Notes: a model not told the origin generated them from the letters alone. Counted from the first letter of the stretch, positions 23,051 through 35,001 are shown. The stretch: DNA of 64,000 nt from Hypholoma sublateritium FD-334 SS-4 (GCA_000827495.1 KN817539.1:62001-126000); one strand, 5' to 3'. Program-made: numbers and translations.

Positions 23051-24253
23051 ATTGTTACCTCGTTTGTTGGGTTTGTACAGTGCCAGACTGCCAGTGGTTT
23101 GTATATCTTGTTGTCTACCAGTGGGTCTTCGAAATGTGTAAATCGTCATGTAAACGTAAATGATAATTTATAGATTACTATTGGACAACTATCTTCTAAA
23201 AATCAATGAGTGACTCGGTGCCCTTCAGCTTGCTGTGAGATCTCAGGAAGAGGGCGTTGGGCGTTGTGCGCAGCTCAGCTCTCAGTTGCGTAACGTTAAG
23301 CCAGCCGAAGCCGGGCCGTGGGCCGTGATGCTTCTCTTTTCGACACCTCCTCGCAACTTCCTCATCGTTGCAGTTCACGTCCTCCTGAACCTACTTATCA
23401 GCATGCGAGACGTGAGTGCGCACACACTTACAACCGACGATCCATGGATGTCTCACACGTCACATATGAAAGCCAGCCATTTGTGAGCCGCAAGCTACGA
23501 AGTTGCACGCAATCCGCGTTGCTGGGCTCTTCTGGACATGGAGGACATGCACGCCCCGTGCGCAGTGGCTCTGTCCTGTCCCTGCTGTTGCGAGGTGAGT
23601 CTTTGTGTGTGCATGCTGCTCACGGGCTTGAATGGAAGCACCGCGGCACGGCGCGCCGTGTCGACACTCACTGTGCAGATGCTGCACGGCGGGAGCAAAG
23701 GCCACATCTGCTGCACTGAGATCAATGGCGCAGCATCTCACGTTGACGCACGGTGCCTCCATTCAGACGAGGCACTTCTGTGCCATCCCACGTGCAAACA
23801 CACACTGCGGACGGTCGACGTTGCACGCAGGACACAGACAGGTGCTCTGGGAAGTGGATGAGGTGAGCGCGCACATCACTACTAAACACACATCTTTTTC
23901 TGACACACCTGCAGTGGTCCCGCGGCCCCAAAGACATCGCCACGCACCTGGGCAGATGGCGCAGATGTGCAGCCTCAAGGTGTCGGCATGCGTCCCTTGG
24001 AGTGCTGAGGATTTCGAGGCGAGTGGAGGCTTGACACATCGCACTGCTGCTGTCACCTCTCGGGTGAGTGAGCGGATTAGCAAAGTTGTGGCTGTATTAA
24101 TTATATCTGTGTCCTTTGTTATTTACATAAAATGTGGTTTACACACGTCAGGGCTGGATCGAGTCAGCCATTCAAGCGACGAGTCATACTCAGAAGAGCC
24201 TATAAAGGTTGGGACATGTCGCTGAGTTTTCCCATTCCATCTTGATTCTTCCA
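23051..24253. other. GC-rich stretch without a convincing gene
   Basis: From about 23,230 to 24,070 the sequence is GC-rich with overlapping frames. A few intron-like GTGAGT/GTGAGC...CAG pairs (for example 23,860-23,913) hint at an eroded gene, but no consistent frame could be joined. It ends in the leader of the gene at 24,254. Confidence 0.4.
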
Positions 24254-25631
24254 ATGGCGACTAACACCTCTGCATCCAATTCCTTGCCTACCGCTACGCC
24301 TTCTACAACTACAAGTCAGCCTCGTCCCCTCCGCAGAGAAGGAGCTATGGTTTTTCTCTCTTCTGAAGAGCAAGCATTAGAAGACGCCATGTTAAGATCT
24401 AGTCCAGAGCCTGATACGTCCACTCTTGGGAAAAGAGCACGAGACGACGATACTGAAGGCCACGACGGTACTGAGACGGAGCCAGACTTAGAAACCCCTC
24501 CCACATTGCAAGGTGTAGTACCCACATCAAGTAACGTTACCACTGCATCTTTGCGCTATGCAACACAGAAGCGAATACGCTCAGAGCAGCGTGGAGAACT
24601 TGATGCTTTTCTTCTGGCAAGTGGTCTGCTACTGCGTCATCTCACCAATTTCTCACAAAGACTGTTGTTCAGGACTCGGCACTTGGTCGACAAGCGAGGA
24701 TATTCGTTTGTCTCCTTTCCATTGAAAACAAAATGGAGGCTTTCCAATCAGCTGCCCCACCTTATCAAGTATCGGAAGAGCTAAAGGTATGTCATTGAAT
24801 TATCTCGACGATCTGGCTTCTCACCACTATTGTGTAGACTAATATAAACAACTATGCAATAGCGGTGTTGCTCTCTGTCGAAATAAGCGCGTATAAGGGC
24901 GACATCCCTCGAAATCACATACTGGTACATAATTTGCATTTGATCTATATCTTTGCTAATTCACTTTTTTGCAGAACATCCTGAAGCGCTACCGATTTGA
25001 CCTACCCATAGGTATCGAACATGACCTGAGCAATTGGGAGAAGATAACGACCGCAGTAAGCTACTCGCTGACGCAAACTCGCGCTAAGGTCAAGAAAGCA
25101 GTACGTGTACCACTGTCTCATAATTCATATTTAACGTTTATGATTTTTCTATACACAGATAAAAGAAAGTGTGGCTGATAACGGTACCAACATATTTGCC
25201 CTTTCGCAACTTATTGTTCATGGGACGCCGTGCCGCGTAACGGTGCAGCTATGTTCTCGCGTAGCCCTCATGGTCAGCATTACGTTCGTTTTCATGTCCA
25301 CAAAATTACTAACTAAATAACTACTACATTAGCGGGCAATACACCAGGAGTGCGCAGGTGGTGATAAGTACTGGAACTTGATCGACTCCCGCCTTGCCTA
25401 TATACGCAAGGTTGCGGGATCTGATCAAACAAAAGTTATCAGGTGACTTTCAAATTTTTTGTCTCTTCTAAATCAGACTTACGCTATTCTTTCAGAGCAT
25501 TCAAGGCCATCCTCCAGGCAGACAGGACTAAATACGGGGCAGATGAGGACTACGAGATAGACAACTTCGTCAGCAACGAATTGCAACAACGAGTTGATGA
25601 CGTAGTTTCTGGTGCAGTGTCCCAGGCGTAG
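24254..25631 (+). CDS. Conserved Agaricomycete protein of unknown function
   Basis: Seven exons (24,254-24,616, 24,673-24,786, 24,838-24,924, 24,975-25,100, 25,159-25,272, 25,333-25,442, 25,496-25,631) join in frame to about 349 residues. The first intron uses a GC donor (CTG|gcaagt, the consensus for GC-AG introns); the other five are GT-AG. The N-terminus is Ser/Thr-rich with an acidic stretch. The conserved body includes KRYRFDLPIGIEHD, SNWEKITTAV, a Lys-rich turn, RVALM and KYWNLIDSRLAYIRKVAG, and an acidic C-terminus. I recognise this as a family repeated in many mushroom genomes and annotated only as hypothetical; I know no domain or function for it. The start at 24,254 has a good context (ccaATGg) and is preferred to an in-frame ATG 45 bp upstream. 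Confidence 0.8.
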
Positions 25632-26958
25632 AATCTAGATACAACGTAGCGATCCGAGTCAAAAATGTGTTTCTCTGATATATATGGCAATATGGTATAG
25701 ACGTTTGAATGAACCGACTTCGATTGAAAAAAATTGCATTTTGAAAAGCTGTCAGATTGCATGAGGAAGTCTGGATACGGCAAGCACTGATAGGTTCTAA
25801 TTCTTAACGTATCAATCTCACTGGAACCATAGAAAATGACAGGATTTATAATTAATAGAAATTATCTCCTATTAGATGAGTAGAAAAGTGGCCAAAAAAC
25901 ACAGTGAAATGCCAGCAGCGAATATTGGTAACGTTGCCTCTTGAACGTGCTGACTGTTGACTTTGTCGCGTTGACTTCACAAGTTCTTGGCTATGTACGT
26001 CATTAAATGTACTGCATTAGCCATAAGTCGGAAAATTAGGAGCACGCACCAGTAGAATCAGCACGACGACACATCTAATGATTCATAGATATGACCTTCT
26101 TGTAAATAAGTAGCAGAGCTGACAATAGATGTGGCATAGTTCAGGCAGGAAACAAAGGAAACGTCACTTTTCAAATATGCTGATCATTTATTATACTACA
26201 TCCACTCAATATTAGCACCTTCACGGTGTGTACCGTTTAAAACAGATGGCAATTGGATCAATTATTTTGTAGTGTCGATACAGTTATAACGACGGTCACA
26301 ATGAAGTAAATATGATGTGCGAGAGCTTCTACAACGTACGTATGACTCAGTTCACAACGCAGACCATCCATCTAATTAGGAACTACGTCTATGTGAAATG
26401 TATGACGTTATTTTCCATTGGAAAATGGCAACAATGTGTGTGTTAGTTTTGCTTGCATAGAACCAGGGTGTGGTGTTGCCTTTCCAAGCTTTGGTAGCGG
26501 AAGGTCAAGGTGTGGTTAAATAGCTATTAATGTTGTACGACGTTCAGCTGCCCATATCCTGGGCTTGGTAAGATTTGGTCAGGGTTTGGTCACGTTAGGT
26601 CACCAATGGTCGTTGGTGTCGTAATGATTGGTTCTGGGCTTGGGGCGCGCACTCGGTACTGAACGGTGCACTAGTGAGCACTTAGTTTCAGGTCTTTCAT
26701 TCTGTAGTTCAGCTGCAGTACTACTATTAGCCACTATCGGCGTTCATGTTTTTCCTAAGTTGGTTTTACCGGTATCGTCACAATATCGTCAAGTTATTGT
26801 GGAATAGCTGCCCGTGGTGACTGGTCATGACTGGGGGCTATAAGGGGCTATATTACTTGTTACTACTATACATTGAACTACATCTGGTAATGTTTAAAAT
26901 CTAAATGGACAGGATAGAAAATAAAGAAAGTGATTTGAACGTGATCCACATTAAATAT
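25632..26958. other. Intergenic, no gene seen
   Basis: AT-rich sequence without an exon chain on either strand. TTTGGTCAGG- and TTTGGTCACG-like words recur near 26,570-26,610. It leads into the inverted repeat. Confidence 0.4.
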
Positions 26959-27563
26959 TTATTGCTATTTTCAATAAAGCTGGCGGTGGGATCAAAACAC
27001 ATCACGCGCGGCAATCTTCCGAGCCAATCTTCCGTCTGAACTATCTCGGGCAATATGAGGCNTATGGCCACGATTTTAGGTGCGTTGGAATNGCATTGAG
27101 TAGGAATAGTGAGCCCCCGAAAAAAANTTGCAAATATCAGACGTTTAAACGACTGTCCGCAACCGTGTGACCGTCCGAGTCGTGCAGTAGTCACCACACA
27201 TGCCGCGTACACAAATTGAGCCTCCACAACGTCTAGATGCTTAATTTTTTCTTGGGGGCTCACTGTTCTAGGTGTCATAGAGTACATATCTCGTAGAATT
27301 AGTGTAATAGAATGTCTCAATCACTTGTAAGTTCATAGTCAATGTCACAGCTTTATCTATGCTCTTAAGGTGTTTAAACATCTGATATTTGCAATTTTTT
27401 TTCGGGGGCTCACTATTCCTACTCAATGCNATTCCAACGCACCTAAAATCGTGGCCATAGGCCTCATATTGCCCGAGATAGTTCAGACGGAAGATTGGCT
27501 CGGAAGATTGCCGCGCGTGATGTGTTTTGATCCCACCGCCAGCTTTATTGAAAATAGCAATAA
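26959..27563. repeat. Inverted repeat: two 192-bp arms, 221-bp spacer
   Basis: The left arm 26,959-27,150 is the near-perfect reverse complement of 27,372-27,563, position for position without a gap. Each arm has GTTTAAAC at its inner end. N bases lie at 27,062, 27,092 and 27,127 in the left arm and 27,430 in the right; 27,092 and 27,430 are exact partners. The spacer contains another copy of the arm's G-run block (TTGGGGGCTCACT near 27,252). This could be a fold-back or MITE-like element, or an inverted duplication created in assembly. Confidence 0.85.
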
Positions 27564-27834
27564 GGCCGAAGTTGGGCCGAGGCCCGAGGAGGATTATTCA
27601 CACGGAAAACTCGACTGAAATTCAAAAAGCGTGACTTTCAGGCGAGTTTTCTGCGGCACGTCGCAGCACGTGATGCGCTCGCGCGGCGCGCAAGCATCAA
27701 CTCCGAGTCCGCCGCTGTTTCCTGTATCATGAGGACCACACCGCCCGGCGCGCCAGACCAGCACCAGACGCACGTGCGTATTAAGGAGAGCTGGGCCAAC
27801 CTCGAGTGGAGGCACCTGGCGCCCTTTTCGGAGC

Positions 27835-28382
27835 GTGCTCGCACGGTGTCCCGTAAGAGTGCGGCGGCGTTCATCATTGCGTACCGCAGGCGCGCCACGC
27901 GCATCACACGGACGTGAGGGACACAGGTACTGTGCCCTCCATATCACATCACACGCCGCACGCATTCTCAACGCTGCGTCGCCGCCCACCGCGCGCCAAA
28001 GCTACATGACACCGTCGCAGAGAAGAGAACGGCTCGCTTCGGAGCAAAGGAAATCAGCACTACAATCGCTGAGTCGAAGCGGCGTGTCCGCACATGCGCT
28101 GACTGGCTTTCAGCGTGGCAACGTACCATCGCCGCTATCGCCTTCCTCTTTCCACATCGCAAACGCGAGCCTCGGAAACATCATGACGGTATCGATAAGG
28201 AATTTACCGCCGAGGTGGACCTCGCCACACATCACCAGGTCATTCTATTTGACCGCGCGGTCCGCATCATCGTCGGTGGGGGCGAGGAACATCTCCTCAC
28301 TGACCTCGAGACTTTCCGCGACCTCTACAACGCTATCATTGTCAAACACCGTCGCACAGTCCAGTCGCCACAGTGCCGGTGA
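27835..28382 (+). pseudogene. Frameshifted relic of an unknown fungal gene
   Basis: One plus-strand frame reads QRRERLASEQRKSAL and SGVSAHALTGFQRGNV. A second frame then continues with TIAAIAFLFPHRKRE, HHDGIDKEFTAEVDLATHHQ, ILFDRAVRIIVGGGEE and LTDLETFRDLYNAI, ending at a TGA near 28,382. The two pieces only make sense together if one frameshift lies near 28,120. Composition is protein-like, unlike the surrounding GC-rich DNA. No start, domain or known function was recognised. Part of an upstream exon may lie at 27,729-27,917. Confidence 0.4.
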
Positions 28383-29870
28383 TCCGGGCTGTCTGGGATA
28401 GCCAAGTGGCACAATTTCGGAGCGCGCGCTCTCGATTTCGCTGGAGGCAGGCGACTAAAAATGCCAGTAAACGCGTAAAGTTCGCATGGACGCGCCTCCC
28501 AAGCTGCTCTCCCATACATCACACCCTCCCCAGCGGCGATTACACCAGCACCGCGACTCCGTTACAATCAATCTCCAGGAACCCAGAAACACGCGCGATC
28601 TCATCTTATGGGATTCACGGGAGTGCCCGTTCAAAATACCACCCCCCGGGCTCGTCCTACCACCGGCTCACAAGGGAATAGACACCACTGCATGGCGCAC
28701 CCGCTTGTGCTCGCACATGCTCAAGTGTGTTTCCCCTCACAACACGCTCTGTCTCGACGCCGACGCGCCCCACCCGCCCGCGTTCAAGCTACCATCCAAC
28801 AGCTTGTCGATTGTCGTGTACGGTGTTTCGGTGGATTGCTAAGCGCCCGTCCGTTTCGGATACTATGTATTCCGGTGAAGGTCGTTGGGGAATGTAAACT
28901 TTATGTCGTGAAATGGAGTAGAATGCGCGAGAAATGCGTGGAGCGGCGTCGGGCGATGTGCATCGGCGATCGTGAAAATGTGGCAGAGAGCGCGGGAGTA
29001 TTGTCTGCGCCGATTTTCGTGGATGGCGTGAGCGCGGGCTCACCACTGTACTGGCAGTGTAAGTTGATACACTGCCGGGCATCCTGTGTGCGAATAACGG
29101 CGACGAGTGAATAACAAAACAAATGAAACGAAACGGGACGAAGGGGACACGCAGAAGCTCGACGAAGGGTGCGTGGGGGTGCGAGGGTGCTTCTACACGG
29201 CCCCTAGCCAACCGGAGATCAAAAATGAGAGAGCGTAAGCTACCGCGCTAGCTTCGAACTGCTCTGGAACGCAATGACGAGATATGACGAGGAGGATGAC
29301 GGAGATTATAAAGACGAGAGGGGAACAACGAATTTAATGCATGAATGAAAGATTCTTAATTGTTTTTGTAGAGATTTTTACAGTCTTTATATACCTACTT
29401 TGTGTACTATAATTTGTATGTAAAATGTAGAAGCTTATAAAGAAAGGAGGAAAGAGAATGCACTATAGTATGAAAGTACAGGTTTTATGGGAATGAAATG
29501 GAAAACTAAGCTACAGAAACGGAAGTGGAGGCAGTGCGATACCAAATGTGGGCGCCTAATCTACACGGATGACGAAATGTTGCGCTCTAATGAATTAATA
29601 AGCGCGCACCGGCCGCGGGTACGTAGAATGCCGGTGGACAGTTTTAGGAATGTGTGGACGTGGTGTGGAATGCAGCGGAATGTGCTGGAAAGGCGGGGCG
29701 GCGTCGGGCGCTGTGTGTCGGGGAATGTGAGAAAGCGGCGAAGGGCGCGGGAAAACGTTGATCCGGTCACATGTCGAATAGGACTTCGTTGAATTTCGCG
29801 GCTGGCGTGAGCTCGGGCTCATCAAAGTACTCATGTTCACTCGATGTTCACTAGTAACTATCAATTGGAT
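28383..29870. repeat. GC-rich stretch with a diverged internal duplication
   Basis: The block near 28,916-29,052 (GGCGTCGGGCG...GCGCGGGA...GGCGTGAGC(G/T)CGGGCTCA) recurs in diverged form at about 29,670-29,823, in the same order. A moderately long frame at 28,486-28,842 has no recognised domain. AT-rich sequence lies at 29,330-29,480. No intact gene is supported. Confidence 0.5.
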
Positions 29871-29875
29871 GCTAG

Positions 29876-30165
29876 TTGGTGTACAGTTCTGGTTGAACAG
29901 TGTACCTCATTCACCCCCAATTGGTGTACACCACTGATTGTATGGTGTACACTGTTCACCACCGCTTGAGTGGTGTACACCATTCACCACCGATTGAGTG
30001 GTGTACACTGTTCACCACTGATTGTATGGTGTACACTGTTCACCACTGACTGTATGGTGTACACAGTTCACCACCGATTGAGTGGTGTACACTGTTCACC
30101 ACTGTTTGGTGTACATTACTAGCTGTGTGGTGTACTCTTTTCACCAATGACTGTAAGGTATACAG
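29876..30165. repeat. 28-bp minisatellite containing GGTGTACAC
   Basis: About nine to ten units of a 28-bp repeat with the core GGTGTACACTGTTCACCAC followed by (T/C)GATTG(A/T)(A/G)T. Edge units are more diverged. Each unit contains the palindrome GTGTAC plus the inverted pair GGTGTACAC / GTTCACC, so units could form small hairpins. No spacers of unique sequence separate the units. Confidence 0.9.
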
Positions 30166-31191
30166 CACAAATAAAGCCTATAACCACACCCAGTGATAGA
30201 AAAACCACACACGAAGATGTGCATCACAGAACATATGATGCAAAATAATATCAAAACCACACCTCGGTTCTGGTATGACCACACCCCAGAAAATCTATCT
30301 CTATACCAATAGCAGTATACCTTTGACAAATACTTCGCACTCCCCATTCACTAGTTTATAATGAAAGCACATCATAAAATCAGCCTTTTTTGTACTTCAT
30401 ATGTACTGAAACCTGTAATTATTGTAAGGGTTCGCTACAAAACCTGTGAAATTTACCAAGTGTACACATTAAAACCTATGGTTTTCGTAGAAAGCACACA
30501 ACAAAGCATGCAGCTATATAGACTGTACATCAACGGGACTACTACTTCAATTATTTAATGGAAAATGATGTTATAGAAATGAATAACACGGGCAGCATCT
30601 TGTCAGCTGCAGCAGACTCAGCCCCTTAAAGTCACGATTGACTTGCAAGGTAATTTGTCCAGATGATACCACTAGACGTTACGTTGACACAAACCAAATA
30701 ATGTAGATGGTATATTATTGTCTACAACAGACTAACCTGTCCAGTACAGTGCATACCTCCTGAGGGTACACGTTCCGTCAACATCAACTGGCTCCACGGT
30801 GTCCAAATTCCAGACTTTATCTGGCGACAACGTTGCGTCCACAATGACTCCATATACGGTATAGATCTTAGGCCCGTGTGAACTTCACGTCAAAAACATG
30901 TTTGGGGCAAATGGCGGTGTAGAATATCGGCTTAGCAAGTAAAAATATGAAAAAGCAACTCAGCACATTCATCGTTATAATATTTTTTTCTGAAAAGGCA
31001 ACCTGAAGTACATATGTGGTAGTGATTCACGGAAATATAACTCGCGAGTGTTCTGGAATCTGGATAGCCCGGAATATGAGCTACTTCCGTTTAAAGATTA
31101 AAAGAAGACTAAAAGAAAAAAAGTCCAAAGGTATATGCCTAGTAACAATCCATGTATGTGAAGTCCAAGCGAAAAATAGTAGTTTGATCAA
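30166..31191. other. Intergenic, AT-rich, no gene seen
   Basis: AT-rich sequence between the minisatellite and the 3' end of the LEA_2-like gene. Short frames only. It marks the change from the repeat-rich island to the gene-dense segment. Confidence 0.45.
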
Positions 31192-32702
31192 TTACGGTGC
31201 ATCGATGGGAAGCTCGATTGGGCAATCTGCGTCTGTTACTTGGGCCGAAGTTGAATGCGTGCCAGGCAGTCCGAAAATATGCATATCAAGAACGAGTCGG
31301 AATTTAAGGGCTGAAATAGAGAGTCGAGCGCTTAGATTCGTCATTTCATTTCAAAATATTACTTACGTGGGCGGCTGCCATCAACATGTAAAGCCTTGTT
31401 GTTACACGCGGTGTACCAATTTTGAACTGAAAAATATTAAGTAAGTACACTGAAGAAAGAGCATGAAACTGACAAGTTTGGTCGCTGGAATTCGATGCGG
31501 AATACGTGAAATTTAGGGGGAGCATTATATCTGGAAATTCTTTAGCAGGGAGGGTGAATTTCCCAAAGTTCCCAGTTCCAACTTGGCGGTTGGTAACAAG
31601 GTCAAAGACAGTTGCTTGTAGACTGGTGAATTTAACAGGCAAGAAGTTGCTGCTAGTATCTGCTTGCAAGGACGCAAAAGCTGGAAAGGAAAAGTTAGCA
31701 ACAGAAGGCGCGAATCCGGTTGCAACAGCAGTCGCCCAAGATCCAGTGGCATTGACGAGAGGAGATTCCACGTTAAACCCAAATGCAGGGACTCGCGGAA
31801 GGGTAAACGCAATGACAAGGGCGACACTGAACAAATAAAAAATTAGAGAAACAGCAGGAGAAAACGAAATATTGTACTTACGCGCAGCAAAGGCCAAACA
31901 AGAAGAAGACCAGCACTTTGCGAGTGAAATAGCGTCCACAGAGCCCCCGTTCCCCACGGTTCCAGGATTTCCAAAATTCCTTTCTGGCTTCTTTCCTCTT
32001 TTCACGTTTTCCTGCCTTCGTAACTCCGTGTAATTCTTCTTTGGCCCATTCTGCTCCCAATGCAGGAACTGTGATCATCTCAACTTTGTTATCGACGTCA
32101 GAGTGCAACGAAGTGGGAGGAAGCTGTGTATAACTGGATAGAGATTAGTAAGGCATAGATCCACCTCGTTGTGTAGAGACATACGCAGGTTGGCTTTGCC
32201 CCATACCGAATGCAGAACTGTATCGAGGGCCTGTGTTGTTGAAATCCGCATAGACATCCCACGCATCGGCTTCCGCAGGGATTTCTTCGTCTCGCCCCCC
32301 TTTCAGAGGCTCCTCCCTGCCAGTATGAAAGAATGATCCCCTATTGTACCCAGCAGATCCCGTCCTTGGCCCGTTTAGATGATCCATAGAGCTTCTGTCC
32401 GGCGAAAAGAACGACGATGCGTCATCTCGTCTTCCGCCGACCATGGGTTGAGGCGGATAATCCTGGTTCAAGACATCGACCGATGGCTTTCTTGCTCCGT
32501 AGAATGACGACACCGTGGATTTGCGGTCTGCATCCATGAGCGCAGTCCCTAAGAATTGGGTAGGTGACGGGTTGGGATACAGCGTGGGATGCTCAGGCGC
32601 CGGAGGCTTGTCGCAAGCCGCTGACTTCACGCGTTCCCACGTTCCCATTAAATGGCCTTGCCCGCCCATGGATCTATTTTTGGACTCCGTCAAGCTGAGC
32701 AT
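31192..32702 (-). CDS. Single-pass membrane protein with LEA_2-like C-terminal domain
   Basis: Five exons (32,702-32,185, 32,133-31,882, 31,826-31,474, 31,426-31,367, 31,310-31,192), all GT-AG, encode about 433 residues. Residues 1-190 are Pro/Ser/Gly-rich and probably cytosolic. A basic stretch (KREKRKEARKEFWK) precedes one membrane segment (FFLFGLCCAVALVIAFTLP). The remaining ~170 residues carry several N-glycosylation sites and resemble the LEA_2/LEA14-like beta-sandwich: LPLNFTYSASNSSDQT, then QNWYTACNNKALHVDG and LKFRLVLDMHIFGLP. The architecture is common in basidiomycetes and is usually annotated as a hypothetical membrane protein; the domain assignment is by pattern and function is unknown. 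Longer frames reading through the third and fourth introns hide the true C-terminus, which ends at 31,192. Confidence 0.75.
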
Positions 32703-33371
32703 GTGTCCCCAGTCTCGAGTCCCACCCGCCGTATCCAGTAGGGTATGTACACATAGAGGATACTTACTACGCCCCTGTCCTTGGGTCTGGTAACCTCACG
32801 CTAACGGGTTTTTTTGCAGTGGTAATCTGTGGTAACCAGTTCAATACTATTAGTTAATCATAAGGGATAAGAAGAGAATTGGAAGAGAAGTTATTTAATA
32901 CACGTTGCCAGTAGACTGTTGTACTTAGTACCATTACAAAAGCACTCAGCGGTTGATTTGGAAAGGTGTAGAGAGCTTCCGTTGGATGCTTTACATTATT
33001 CAAATACTCAAACACAAGAAATGGCTTTTGACTACTTAATTTTGATGGGTGACTTGTGAGTGATCTACTGTTACTTACTGTATGGAAGTCAAAAATACTG
33101 AGGCGCATTGGCCATTTCACGACGAATCTATAGCGCATCAAACCGCACAGACGTAAAATGAAGAGCAAATATCATTGTATACAGAGATCCGCGGAGGGTG
33201 TAAAAGTGTAAGCCTGGCAATTATTCTTGCCAAATCCAACTCGATGATTAATATCGATCTTGGCCCTCCATCGAATCCTCGAGGCATCTCGTGGCAGAAA
33301 CAACCTGAATAGAATGACATATGTATATGTCCCGTAGTCAAAATATCGGTCGAATGTTATTATAGAGAGAT
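32703..33371. other. Intergenic
   Basis: Promoter side of the LEA_2-like gene on the right-reading minus strand and 3' flank of the GGTase-I beta gene. Only short frames. Confidence 0.4.
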
Positions 33372-35001
33372 CTAAGATGGGCCATTACTTGGAACAGGAA
33401 TATGTCTTCTAATCCAAAGGGTCGTTTCTTCTCTTGCGTTTAACAGAGGATCCAAGGCATCCAATCTCCAAGAGCGAGCATTGTCATCCGTGTCCGAAAG
33501 GTGGGGGGGATACATAGCCAACGCCGCGAGGGACAGATATGTGTGATATGGATCTGGGACATTGGAAAGTTATTTCATTATCCAGTTCGAAGAGAGAGGT
33601 ATTCGGTTCCTACCTGGATTTTCCCCTGGAGCCTTGGAAATCCCTCCATATTTGAATTGACAACGTCCAAGGAAACTAGCCAGAGCATTGGAATCAACTA
33701 GGTCTTCTGCGCCGAGAATCTATGGGTGCATGATGAATAATAACTAGCATTTCTAATGACGAAAAATATCTGACCTTCAATGCCGCGCCACACCAGAAGC
33801 AATAGCATGCGTCTGCGTCTTTCCCAGTCCGCCCGCAGAATCCACCGGAACTGGCCTGATTTCTGAGAAGCCATTGGACAGTTTCCTGCTGTTGAGAGGG
33901 TGTCAGATATCCTGTTCTTCCAAACGCATCTGAGGCCAGTTTCAGCGACGCCAGCGCGATGTATGTCGTCCCTCCTATTGCCCGATCTGTCAGCACACAA
34001 CCAAGATGAAATACGTTAGGCCAACCTTGTGCTTCACAAAAAGGGGATTGCCCATAGCCGCCTTCGTAAGTCTGATCAAAGCGTATAAGTATAAATGACC
34101 TCTTCGTGACCCGAAGAAGAAATATACCCTGCAGGTGTTGATGAAGGAAATGGCACGAGGGACATTTACACCGGACCAATCGTTTAGCATGCTACTAATA
34201 GCAAAGGCACAATATAAAGTGCGTAGATCTGACTCGTTGCTCCCGGGAACAGTGGAAAAGCTTGGGGCGAGACGGGAAAGGGGCAAGGTTAAGCATATAC
34301 TCTCGGTTAACATAAGAGTGGTGCTCAACTTACCTTCCATCCTCCCTTTGGCAAGTACTCAAGAAGCGAAGAAGGCCTGCCCGATCTAAGGTCGCGAAAT
34401 CGTCCCGAAGGATTGCGAGGGAGATTAGGGCAGTATATGTCATAATGATGTGTGGGGTATCGTAACTGCCATATTCACTTTCCTGAACAACAGATGCAGT
34501 CAATGCTCTCCACGGAGAACGTATTTTCTTACCACTTGTTCTTGTTCTTTTGAAGAAATGTGTTGCGCTGTCATGAACGGGCTCGGCCTGAATCCCGTAC
34601 CGTATTTTCCGTCTAAGTGATGTCGAAAGATGTGGGCATACATGCATCGGAGACTCAGAAATCTGCTTACGCGTCTGCTGTTCCCAAAGCCATTGCTTCC
34701 ATAGATTACGCTCTTGCAGCGACACTTGCTCCTCAACGATTCCAAGCAGGTCAAGGGATCCTATGCAATAAAATGCAAGGGCTAATCTGACTCAAAGCTC
34801 ATATTCAGTATAAAATGTAATGCCAGCATAGATTTGGGCAATCACCTTGACCCATCGATATCAGTTTGAGAAGCCGGGAGCCCTGAGAAATGAATGGTTC
34901 AGACATAATTAGATCAAGAGATTGGTTGAGTACTGACCAGAAAGACAGCGTTTGCAGTGTGCTGCATGGCCGGCGCGAGAAAGGCGGGGGAGTTGAGTCA
35001 T
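33372..35001 (-). CDS. CDC43: Geranylgeranyltransferase type I, beta subunit
   Basis: About ten exons, the first 35,001-34,938 (MTQLPRLSRAGHAAHCKRCL) and the last ending at a TAG at 33,372, give roughly 365 residues, the usual size for the family. The order of motifs follows human PGGT1B and yeast Cdc43: YDTPHIIMTYTALISLAIL, REDGSFSTVPGSNESDLRTLYCA, LNDWSGVNVPRAI, YEGGYGQSPFCEAQGGTTY, SGGFCGRTGKDADACYCFWCGAAL and DPYHTYLSLAALAM. The Zn ligands of prenyltransferase beta subunits are visible as the Asp and Cys of DACYCFW and the His of PYHTY. DGSF and NDWSG match GGTase-I better than farnesyltransferase. The enzyme attaches geranylgeranyl to CaaL proteins such as Rho GTPases, working with a shared alpha subunit encoded elsewhere. 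Introns are 50-70 nt. Confidence 0.92.

Noticed and set aside
26901..27618. Coding genes in the inverted repeat
   Set aside because: The same short frame appears in both arms only because the arms are copies; it contains ambiguous bases and has no domain.
28486..28842. 118-codon plus-strand frame
   Set aside because: Open but without recognised family, and it lies in a GC-rich stretch where such frames are frequent.
29876..30165. CRISPR-like array
   Set aside because: Units are contiguous with no unique spacers, and the genome is eukaryotic; it is a minisatellite.
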